DNA of 64,000 nt from assembly GCA_018296165.2 (NCBI GenBank), contig JACKQL020000189.1, forward strand, positions 1-64,000. Direction: 5' to 3'. Position 1 is the first letter of the stretch. Every line of letters starts with the position of its first letter. The position numbers and the translations under genes are program-made. Below the pieces are notes generated by a model. The model was not told the DNA's origin. It saw only the letters and a program-made list of their open reading frames with translations, and did no database searches. Origin of the DNA: Termitomyces sp. T153 (taxonomy: Eukaryota; Basidiomycota; Agaricomycetes; Agaricales; Lyophyllaceae). Of this stretch, positions 22,916 through 33,300 are shown in pieces.

Positions 22916-24100
22916 TGTCAGGTTCCGCTGTCCACGGGGGCTCAGCTACACTGGGCGAGTCCTTACTAGGCAGACGTAATTCTCTGCACTGACAACCAGG
23001 CACTCGGAGGTGTTCCAGACATTGGGGACTTGTGAGGATAGTTAGTAGAGGTTGGTCTGAGCAAGTCTGGGGTGGTCTGGAGGAGTAGAGGATGAGTTGC
23101 AGGGATGGGGAATGGGCTTGGTGGGGTTCAGGCATAAGTCTGTGTGTGAGTATTGTGGGTGCGGAGGAGGTGGAGGCTATGCAAATGATGGAAGTGGAAC
23201 CGGAGTTCTGATGGGGGATCAACAGGGATTGATAGGGTTTGGAGACGAGCGTGTAGCGAGGTCCAGAGTTGGTGAAAGAGTGTTGGAGGTTTGTAATTGT
23301 AATCATGGAGTTTGTGAGGGCGTTATGGTTGAGAGGACTTGAGCACAATAGACAGAATCAAACAAGATGAGATGGAGTTGAACAAGATGAGACGGAGTCA
23401 AACAAGATGAGATGGAGTTGAACAAAATGAGATGAAGACGAGATGAGAACAAGAATAGATTCAGGCAGAGACACGGAACAATAACAAAACGATAATGGAA
23501 TAGAGACAAGATAAGACTGGGAGACTGAGAATAAGGAAAACAAGACACAAAACATGAAACACGAGAAGAAACAATCAGAAACACATCAGGCCAGGTAGGT
23601 AAGTAGATAGGTTATCTCAAGACTAGAGTACAAGAAGCTACTCTATGTCTTATATACTAACTACTGAAGAGCTCTGGGGACGTCAGCTGTGGTGGCGGGG
23701 CTTGGCGGAGCTCAACAGAGTCAACAAGTGTCAGTTACAACCAGAGGGCAGGCCGCATTGATATGTTGATGGGATCAATTGTGATGCAGTCCATTCCAAG
23801 GTTGTCATGATACCCCAGGGTAAGTCGGGAGAGCCAGGGTGTCAAGTTGATGATGTGTAATGGGGTCAGGCATGGCAGAGGAGTGGTCCCAGAGGCTCAG
23901 GAAGTCCAGGGGAAGCGCCGGCAGCTGTGGGGAAGATGTCAGAGTTGGCCTGGGGGCTGTTGGAGTTAGCCAAGAATGTGTCGGAGTTAGCCGGAGTAAG
24001 CGCAGAGTGCTGGGGAAGTTTGACAAAGCATCAGGAGAGGTTCTGGGGGGACAGGGGTTTGTCAGGTGATGTATGGGGCTTCAGGGAATGGGTCATGACA
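22916..24100 (-). repeat. Family-B solo LTR in Gyp-3 gag (second)
   Basis: 1185 bp, TGTCAGGTTCCGCTGTCC to GGGTCATGACA. The left flank is CCCAG (22911-22915) and the right flank CCTGG (24101-24105). Gyp-4 has CCCGG at this place, so the two TSD copies have each lost the same CpG by opposite-strand transitions. It contains four imperfect copies of an AACAAGATGAGA-type repeat near 23360-23430. Confidence 0.85.
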
Positions 24101-27100
24101 CCTGGGAGGGTAAGCTCAACATTCAGAAACCCAAACCCTTCACCGGCCACGACCCCTGGAAGTGGTGAATCTTTCTAACCCAGTGTCTGACTATGTTCCA
24201 AGCTAAGCCAATTACCTTCCAACTTGAGAGCTCACGAGTGGCCTTTGCCATGTCATATTTACAGGGTATCACCTTTGATCATTACACCATGCTACTCCAG
24301 TTTGACCCCAACAACCCCATGCTCTCCAATTGGCTTGCTTTCACCCAGGAATTCTCGAGTAAGTTTGGCATCTTTGACACCATAGCGGAGGTGGAGGAAA
24401 ATCTCTTCAACCTCCAAATGCATGACAATGAACGCTTCACAACCTTTATTGTATGGTTTGAACGGGAAGCCTACAAGACCAGCTGGAACTACAATGCTCT
24501 CCGATTTGCCCTCCGTCGCACTCTGCCTCAATGAATCAAGGAGGTCCTTCACCTCACACCCAAGCAAACCACCTACGATGGGTACAAGGCGCTCATTACC
24601 CAGGTCAACCAATGTTACTGGGAAGATTGCAGCAAAAACACGGCGCTCCGGATTCCCTGAAACACCTCTGGTAACACCAACTGGCAGGCCAGAGCAACCA
24701 ATGGCATTTGGTCCTCAATCCCCGCTAACCCCACGCCCCACTTTCCCTTGAGCTGAGGAATTACCAGCACCAACCCACCCCCAGAGCAACGTCTGCTGGC
24801 CCAGCTCAACGCTGCCAACCTCCATGAAACTCCGGGACCCCTGGACACCAACCCTGATGACCATGACAACATTCCAGACCCTGCCAACAATCAAGAAGCC
24901 TTATGCGCAAACCGGATTTTGGATAGCCCATGGATCGACGTGCTGGAGGAAATGCAGGAGAAATGATGGAAGGAGGGTGCATGCATCCTATGTAGTGAGC
25001 AGGGACACTTTATTCGCAGTTGTCCTAAACAACAGGTGATGGAACGCGCCGTGTGGACAATCAATGGAGAAGACTGTAACTACCAGTTTATGGAAAACGA
25101 GTCAGCGATTTAGGTCTTGAAGATGCACTAGACTGTGGACCAGATCCCAACATCTTCTCCATCCCAGCCACACTCCTCCGCACAACAATACTTGCTCCAG
25201 ACAGCCCCCCAGTACACCTACCCTCCCACTCATCCACCAACCTCCTCCTCTGCACCACTCTTCCCTTCACCAACAACCCCATCCCCACACTAGTTGACAG
25301 TGGCACCACTGACAACTTCATCAATGAATCCCTGGCAGCGCTCACTCCCCACTCCCTCCAATGCCTCTCTGCCCCGATCCCCCTCAAACTTTTTGATGGA
25401 GACCCCACCCCAGTGGGAGACATCACACACTGCCTGGAAACAACCAAGACCTTTGCCAACAGACAACAGCAAGAACTCTCACTACTTATTACAAAATGAC
25501 ACTCCTCCGCCCCCGTTGTCTTAGGATTCTCATGGCTCCATTCCACCAACCCCCACATTGACTGGCCCAGCCTCACCCTCCGCCTTGACTGGGACAACCC
25601 CACCAACTCTGGGCTGGTACCTTTTGATGTCTCACCCTCCTCCGAGAACTCTGAGACCACAATCAACCACCCCTGGACTCCTTCGCAGCTCCGCTCTAGA
25701 TCTGCATGGTCATTCATTGTCAATGTCTGACTCAACAACTCTTCCAAGGTATTCCCTGCCCTTGTCAACAGCGGTGCCTCCAGCACCTTTGTCAGTAATC
25801 AGCTTGGCCTCCAGCGCAATGACCTCGACAAACCCCTCAAGCTCCAACTCTTCAATGGAAGCCCCGCCACGACAAGGATCACTCAATACCACAACAACAC
25901 CCTCACCCTTGACAATGACCTGCAGTTTCAGGCCCGGCTCCTTGTCACCCAATTACCTCTGCCAACTCCAATCATGCTCAGACTCCCATGGCTGCAAGAC
26001 ATCAACCCCAACATCGACTGGAAGGACCTCACCATGCAATTCCCTGGCTCTGAAGCAAGTTTAGCAGCCACCATCCCCCTCCGCCTCCAGTCTATCCCAG
26101 ACCTTGACATCTCCCATCCTGGTGCCAGCACCTCCAGAGTGACCCAGAGTCCCTCAACCTCTGATGACAACCCCAACAAAGCAGGAGATGCCACTCTGCC
26201 TCCGTCACCCTCAATCACATTACAATGGCTGCCTCCCAACATACCCCAGAATTGATACAAAGGCCCATGGTACCCTGACCAGCGACGCTCAAGGTCCCTG
26301 ACCAACTCCGCCACCACTCTGGACTCATCCGCTACCACTCTCACATCCAACTCCAACAACCCCAGAAGCCTTGACATTAAAATTGTCAGCGCTGTTCCCT
26401 TTGCACGCCTTCTACAAGACACCACCCCCACCTTCCAGTTACAAATCACACCAGCCCTACCCAAGGAGCACCTCTGCACAGGGACCACCGTGCCAGAGAG
26501 CAAGATGGAGGAACAGATCCTATCTAAAGTAGTTCCCCTGGAGTATCATGAGTTTGCTGACATGTTCTCTGAAGGGAGTGCCAAAGAACTTCCTCTGCAC
26601 TGCTCCTATGACCACAAGATTGACCTCAAAGAAGGTACCTCACCCCCATTTGGCAAGATCTACAACATGTCCAAGGTTGAGCTCTGAGCCTTGAAGGAAT
26701 ACCTCGATGATATGCTCAGCAAGGGCTTTATACGCCCATTGATCTCCGCCGCCAGCACTCCAGTTCTGTTCACCAAGAAGAAGGACAGGTCCCTCTGACT
26801 CTGTGTGGATTATTGGGGACTCAACAAAGTCACCACAAAGAACTGGTATTCCCTCCCCTTGATTGGAGACCTCATTGATCGTCTCTGCAGTGCCAAGATT
26901 TACACAAAGATAGACCTCCACTCTGGCTACAACAACATCCAGATTGCTCTGGGACATGAATGGAAGACTGCTTTTTGCACCTGCTATGGCCTCTTTGAGT
27001 ACCTTGTAATGCCCTTTGGAATGACTAACTCCCCTGCCACTTTCCAGTACTTCATGAATGACATCTTCCATGACATGAATGACGTTTTCATTATTGTATA

Positions 27101-27368
27101 CCTGGATGACATCCTGATCTACTTGAATTTGCTGACAGAGCATCCAGAGCACGTCCGCCGCATTTTAGAACAACTCCAAGAGTACCACCTTCATGCTAAA
27201 CCCAAGAAATGCTCCTTCCACATGATGGAGGTCAAATATCTTGGAGTCGTTGTCACCCCCAACGGCTTGCACATGGACCCCACCAAGGTCAACACAGTAC
27301 TCAACTGGCCCCTGCTGTGGAACATCAAGGAGGTACAGTCATTCCTGGGGTTTGCTAACTTTTATCGC

Positions 27369-28355
27369 TGTCAGGTTCCGCTGACGATGGGGGCTCAGTA
27401 CACTGGCAAGTCCTTACTAGGCAGACACGATGTCCTGCACTTATAACCAGGCATCCAGAGTTGGAGCGGAGGTGGGGAAAGCTTGCAAGGGGGTCCCTAG
27501 GGAGAGCGGCCCGAGTGAGTCCTGAATGGTCCGGAGGAGTCTAAGACCGAAGGTACTGGTTGTTGACCCAGGGCGGGTGTCAGGGCTAGTTTGTGGGCGT
27601 GCAAATAGATTGTGGGGTAAGCGGAGGCTTCTTGGGTGATGGGGGCGGGGTCAGAGCTGGATTGGGGATTACCAGGGCTTGATGGGTTCCAGGGCCGAGC
27701 GGGTAGCGAGGTTCAGAGTTGTCATAAGAATGTTTGGGTCGTGGCACATGTGCGGAGTTTGTACTGATGTAGGGAACAAGGGGAACTTAGAAGAACAAAG
27801 GAAATATGTACAGTCAAGACAAGATGGAGACAAGACGAGACTGAGGAAAAAAGATAGATTCAAAACTTAAAAACAGAAACAGAGACGAGACGAGAGACGA
27901 AACATAGGAAACCGGTAAATGTAATATCAAGACTAAAGTTCGAGGAGTTATTCTACGACTTATATACCGACTACTGGGTACCTCGGAGGGCAGCGGATAT
28001 GGTGGTGGGGGTTGATGGAGCTGTGCGGAGTCGACAGGTGTCAGGTACAATCCAAGGTCGGGCCACGGCAGTATTCTGATGGGATCAGTTGGGGGCGCGG
28101 CTGCTCCGGGGACGTCGTGATACTCCGGGATGGGTTGGGTAAACTAGGGTAGGGGGTCGGGGACGTATGACGTGGCCAGGAACGGTGGGGGAAGGTTTCA
28201 GGGGGAGTGTTGATGGCTACGGAGAGGGAGTTGCCATCGGGGTTTGCCGGAGAAGCGTCGGAGTTATCCAGTGTGGGCGGGGTTCAGGGGAGTTAGACGG
28301 GAAATCGGGAGGGGTTGGGAGCAGTGTCTAGGGAGCTAGGGAGCGGGTCGTGACA
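27369..28355 (-). repeat. Gyp-4 3' LTR
   Basis: 987 bp, TGTCAGGTTCCGCTGACG to GGGTCGTGACA. Relative to the 5' LTR it keeps a ~16-bp segment next to the start motif (near 27905-27920). Confidence 0.93.
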
Positions 28356-28368
28356 TCACCCCCCCTTC
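28356..28368 (-). other. Gyp-4 polypurine tract
   Basis: On the minus strand GAAGGGGGGGTGA directly abuts the 3' LTR, where the primer for plus-strand DNA synthesis is expected. The tract is kept in Gyp-1 (7530), Gyp-2 (9569) and Gyp-3 (about 42202-42214). Confidence 0.8.
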
Positions 28369-28430
28369 AGCGTTGAGACCCTCGGGATGCGAGGAGCAAG
28401 TTGGGGCTCGGTAGGGCATGGGAATCAAAG

Positions 28431-28448
28431 TTGATCAATATTGATCAA
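28431..28448. promoter_or_regulatory. 18-bp perfect palindrome upstream of the antisense gene
   Basis: TTGATCAATATTGATCAA is a perfect inverted repeat about 120 bp before the antisense-gene ATG and about 75 bp inside the 3' LTR edge. The core AATATTGATCA is still visible at the same place in Gyp-1, Gyp-2 and Gyp-3, though one half has decayed. It could be an operator for a dimeric DNA-binding protein. That role is inference. Confidence 0.4.
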
Positions 28449-28522
28449 ACTGCAGCGAGCGGCGGCAGCATGGGGAAGGAAGTCAAGGTGCGGCCGCCAT
28501 TTGTCAGGGGCCCCTTCCTAAG

Positions 28523-28532
28523 TTATTAAAAG
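28523..28532 (+). promoter_or_regulatory. TATA-like box of the antisense gene
   Basis: TTATTAAAAG stands 37 bp before ATG 28569. The same A-rich motif occurs in Gyp-1 (TATTAAAAGGG) and as TCATTGAAAAGGG in Gyp-2, always just upstream of the antisense ATG. Confidence 0.45.
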
Positions 28533-28568
28533 GGGTGGATGCACCCGGGGGTCCCCCAGCTTGTTGTA

Positions 28569-30121
28569 ATGTCTTCTTCAGCTTATTCTCCCACAGCATC
28601 TAGGTCACCATCCCCGCCATCCCAGCCGCTGTCTTCGGCCATGGCTGGTCCCTCAGGGCCACCGTCTGGCGCGGATGCGATGCAGCCACCAGCGGGCATG
28701 GCCCCTTCTACGCGCTCCAAGTCTGGCATTCGTCAGGGGGTGGTCCGGCTTGTCCCAGAGGGTTCGAGGGTGGTACAGGCGGAGGTGACGCCAGAGCAGT
28801 TTGCCGAGGCGGTGGGTCGGGCGAGGGGTCCCCCCACCCTTGAGTGGTGTCAGGTGGCGGCCCCGGTGAGTGGCTACTTAGCTTCATGTTTCCCGGACCA
28901 ACATGCCCCTGCAGTGTGCGTCTTGTACCCGATGAGGGGAGCAGTGTGAATTTGAGGAACCTGCATCGGGGGTACGGCGGGACACATCGGTGTGCCTTCC
29001 ATGCTGTTTGCAGCACGAGAAGTGCTCTGTCACCCTGAGTTGGCGGGCCGTCTGCGTTGCGGCGGAGCAAGGGTGGGATTGAGGTTGGGTTGCAGCGCAG
29101 CTGGAGGAAGGGTGGAAGGGCAGGGTGTTGGGGAGGGGCTCCGGGGCTGGGGAAGGGGAACGGGTTAGCGCGCCTGTCATGAAGGTGGGCCCCCCGCGGG
29201 GTGGGCGGAGGGAGGGGGCCCCTTCCACGCAGGAGAAAGGGAAACGGAGAGTGTCCCCTTCACCCAAGGCGGGTCCCAGTAAGCGGGCGCGGGGCAAGCA
29301 GGTAATGGGGGGCCCCCCTGGTTCCGCGGTGTACTCCCCTACATCCAGAGCCCCCGTTGAGCAGTCTGCGGATAGGTCGTGGTCGGTTGCGGAGGCCTAT
29401 CTGCGGCGTCGGGTAGAGGGCTTGGAATGGTTGTTGGTCGCACGCAAGGAGGAGATTCAGGGGGTACGGGAGGAGAGGGACGGGGCTTGACGGGAGTTGG
29501 ACGGGGTTCGGAGGGAACAGGACTTGGTGCGGAAAGACAAGGACATCGCCATCGGGACTGCCGCGGAGCGATTGTCTCGTCTGCAGGAGTTGGAGGTGTG
29601 GACGGTGCATTTGCAGGCACGGGCGGAGGTGGCGACGCAGCAGGCAGGAGGCTCAGGGGTGCGGGAGACCCAGCAGGGTTCCAGCACTGGGGAAGTCCAG
29701 GCGGCGGCGGGAGGAATGGCTTGCCAACAAGGCGGCCTCGGGCCGGTGAGGAGTGCTTCGTGAGTGGTTTCCCTGCTTTCATCTCCTAAGCGCTGATTCA
29801 GGTTCCACAGACTGGGCCAGGGAGCATCGCATCCTTCTCGACAGAGCGTCGGCAGCGCTGGGGTCCATCCATGATGGGTTGGCGAGAATGCCCGGGGACC
29901 TTCCGCCGGAGTTGGGTCAAGGGGTTACGCAGATGGGGCGTCTGTTGGCAGGGCATCGGTGGAGGGCGACGGCAGATCCCGGGGCGTGGTGGGAGATGGC
30001 GACGGACGTGGGGGAACCGCTTCCCGGGCAACCCGAGGTTCTGGCGGCAGTAGTGGCACAGTTGGAGGTGTTCATGGTGGGAAGGGTAGCGGGGTTAGGG
30101 TCGGAGGAGGAGGGAGAGTGA
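28569..30121 (+). pseudogene. Gyp-4 antisense gene: Zn2Cys6-like, coiled-coil protein
   Basis: Three exons: 28569-28865, 28915-29759 and 29802-30121; introns 28866-28914 (GTGAGT...CTGCAG, 49 bp) and 29760-29801 (GTGAGT...CTGATTCAG, 42 bp). The product is about 487 aa: a Ser/Pro-rich N-terminus; from residue 100 a six-cysteine array at 100, 103, 110, 126, 129 and 136 (the spacing style of fungal Zn2Cys6 factors, with a longer middle loop); basic NLS-like clusters (KGKRR, SKRARGK); a coiled coil (about 29388-29590); and a C-terminal domain (DWAREHRILLDRAS, later PGAWWEMATDVGE). Lesions: TGA at 28933, 29076 and 29488, another near the end of exon 2, and one 1-nt frameshift there. All the TGAs fit CGA>TGA. 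It runs opposite to gag-pol and stops 229 bp from the pol stop. Function is unknown; a regulator of the element is a guess. Confidence 0.75.
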
Positions 30122-30350
30122 GGGGAACTCAGACCCCATTGTTGACTTGTTCTCTGCCCCTTCTTGTTCGAGTATATATATGTACACTGCTTGTTCCTAT
30201 ACAGTCTCTGGTCCTTCTGCTGAGTGTGGGAAGTTTCAGATAGAGCAAGGAGAGGAGTAAGTGGAAACACGTAGGAGAGTACTGGTGGGAGTTGAATCCC
30301 TGGTGAACCCAGAGGCGGGGGTTACACCCACTATTGCCATCTGTGTTGGG

Positions 30351-33300
30351 TCAGTCCCGGGGGTTCTGGGGCTTGGCAGGATTCCGTCGGTGGAAGTCCC
30401 GGAGTTTGTCGGGGGCTCTGTCGAGGTTCTTTTGGGGTTCCCATGTGTTGTCCTCAGGTCCGTAGCCTTTTCAGCGGACCAAGTACTGGAGTCGGCCACA
30501 AACTACCCGGGAGTCGAGGATCTCGTCGACCTCGTAGTGATACTCGTCCTCGACTTTGACGGGGGGCAGTCGGCTGGGGCGTTGGCTGGGGAAGGGGTCT
30601 GGAGCGTGCCTTTCAAGGAGTTGAATGTGGAACACAGGGTGGAGGCCCTTCAGGCCCGGAGGCAGGTCGAGCTTGTAAGCGTGGGTGGAGACCTTCCGGA
30701 GGATCTTGAATGGGCCGAGGCATTTGTGGTCGAGTTTGATGGAAGGCCTCCGGGTCTTAAGATTTCGTTGGTCGAGCCAGACCAGGGTGCCGGGGGGCCA
30801 GTCGGGGGTTGGCTTGCAACGGGCATTGGCGTGCTTGGAGTAGGCTTGGTTGGCGGTGTCGATCTCATCCTGGAGGAATTGGTGGAGGGATCGGAGGTCC
30901 TTGGCGACTTCGTGGGCAACGTGGGAAGGGATGTCTTTGAGGGACAGCGTGAGTCGAGGATTGTAGCCCTTGTTGGCGTAAAAGGGGGAAACTCCGGTGG
31001 CGGAGTGAGGCGTGTTGTTGTAGGTGAATTCAGCGAGGGGAAGCTCCGCACACCAGTCATTCTGTAAATAGTTAACATAGAGGCGAAGATACTGTTCTAA
31101 CGTCTGGTTTACGCGCTTGGTTTGTCCGTCAGTTTCCGGGTGGTAGGCGGTAGAGAGGCTGGTTTTGATCTCGAGCGCCTTGCACAGCGATTGCCAAAAA
31201 TGAGATACGAATAGGGGTCCACGGTTGGAGACGATGTCATTAGAAAGTCCGTGTTTGGAGAATACGTGTTCTAGAAATAGTTTGGCAAAATCCAGGGCGG
31301 TGTCAGTGGTGTGGCAGGGAATAAAGAGGGCTTGTTTAGTAAGGCAGCAGACGACGACGAGGATTGCGTCAAAACCTTCGGAGTCAGGGAGTTTGACGAT
31401 ATGATCCATCAATATTGAGGACCAGGGGCAGCGACCGACGGGGAGGGGTTTCAGTAATCCGTGGGGGCGATGGCGGGGTACTTTGGCCTGTAGGCAGGGT
31501 TTGCAGGCTCTTACATATTGCGTGACGTCCTTCTTCATTCCTGGCCAAAAATAAGTCCGGGAGATGAGTTGAAGGGTCTTACGAATTCCTGGGTGCCCCC
31601 AGAGTTTGTGATCGTGGTGCTGCCAGAGTATGTCGAGGCGAATGGACTTGTGGTCCAGGGCGTAGATTTGTCCACTCCGGAGCAGGAGGCGGTGGTCCGG
31701 GGATAGCGAAAAGGGGTTGTCTACACTTGACTCATCAGGGTTGTTGCGGGGGTTGTGCTGGTTGAAGAAGGGGTCTGGGGGTGAATTCCTGATTTGCTGG
31801 AGGATTCCTTCTTCGTTTAAAATCAGCACGGCATGTAGATGTTTGGGTGGGATTACCACTCAATGGTTGAATGCATTTTGTTCGGTTTTGAACGACCTCT
31901 TTGGATACACGTTGGGTCTCTGAGTGAGGGCGTCAGGCTTTGCGCCGAGTCGCCCAGGGTGGTAGTGAATAGTAAAATCGTACTCCAAAAGGGTTTTGGA
32001 CCATCAAGCCTGGCAGTGGCTGAGCTGTTTCGTGGTCGTGAAATATTGCAGGTTGTTGTGATTGGAGTAGACTTGGATGCGGTGCAGGGACCCCTCGAGG
32101 TAGGCCCGCCACTGACGAAAGGCTTCAACGATCGCGAGGAGTTCCTTGTTGTAAATGTCATAGTTGAGTTCCGCTGGGATCATTGATTGGGTGTAGAAGG
32201 CGACGGGGCGGAGATCCTTGCCCCCCGAGTTCGACTGGGAGAGTATCCCGGCGATAGCATAGTCGGAGGCGTCACATTCGAGCACAATCGGTAGGGAGGG
32301 GTCGAAATGGTGGAGGACTGGAGCGGAGGTGAAGGCCTTCTTCAGGAGGAGGAATACGCTCTGGCACTTGCTGTCCCAGTCCCAAGGGGTGTCCTTCCGT
32401 GTGAGTCGGTTGAGGGGTTTGGTGATCCCAGAGTAGTTGTCAATGAAGCGGCGATAGAAGTTAGCAAACCCCAAGAATGACTGTACCTCCTTGACGTTCT
32501 GTGGGGAGGGCCAGTTGAGTATCGCATCGACCTTGGTGGGGTCCATGCGCACACTGTCGGGGGTGACAATGACCCCGAGATATTCGACTTCCGCTGTGTG
32601 GAATGAGCACTTTTCGGGTTTAGCATGAAGGTGATACTCTCAGAGTCATTCCAGGACATGGCGGACGTGCTCCAAATGCTCCACCAGCGAATTCGAGTAG
32701 ATCAGGATATCGTCCAAATATACAATGACAAAGACGTTGTTCATGTCGTGGAAGATGTCGTTCATGAAGTACTGGAAGGTGGCGGGGGAGTTAGTCATTC
32801 CGAAGGGCATTACGAGATACTCAAAGAGGCCGTAGCGGGTGCAAAAGGCGGTCTTCCATTCATGTCCCGGGGCAATCCGGACGTTGTTGTAGCCGGAACG
32901 AAGGTCGATTTTTGTGTAAATCTTGGCGCTGCGAAGGCAATCAACAAGGTCTCCAATTAAGGGGAGGGGGTACCGGTTCTTTTTGGTGACCTTGTTGAGT
33001 CCCCAATAGTCCACACAGAGTCGGAGGGATCCGTCTTTTTTCTTGGCAAACAGAACCGGGGCGCCAGCCACAGAGATCGAGGGACGTATGAAACCTTTGC
33101 CGAGCATGTCGTCGAGGTATTCCTTCAGGGCCCGGAGCTCGATTTTGGACATGTTGTAGATCTTGCCAAACGGGGGTGAGGTACCTTCTTTGAGGTCGAT
33201 CTGGTGGTCGTAGGAGCAGTGCGGAGGGAGTTCCTTGGCACTTCCTTTAGAGAACACGTCAGCAAACTCATGATACTCCGGGGGAACTACTTCAGATAGG

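Larger units (their letters stand above)
20310..25113 (+). pseudogene. Gyp-3 gag, interrupted by two family-B LTRs
   Basis: Gag starts at ATG 20310 (MSAYNPAYNPAGYLTN), is cut at 20373, resumes at 21494, is cut at 22915, resumes at 24106 and ends at TAG 25111-25113. The N-terminal Pro/Tyr-rich region, the helical region (AYAQQRNKVLHFLCLSPAEF), an Asn/Pro-rich linker with a YYYYY run, the capsid-like domain (24190-24535, SNWLAFTQEFSSKFGIFDT) and the CCHC knuckle (about 24990-25035) are in order. Stops include TGA where Gyp-5 has CGA. The gag stop overlaps the start of pol, as in Gyp-4 and Gyp-1. Confidence 0.85.

Noticed and set aside
30261..31067. 268-codon open frame on the plus strand
   Set aside because: It lies opposite the Gyp-4 integrase, has no start context or motif, and its counterparts in Gyp-2 and Gyp-3 are broken. 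It is a shadow of a GC-rich coding strand, unlike the antisense gene at 28569-30121, whose exons, introns and cysteine spacing are conserved.
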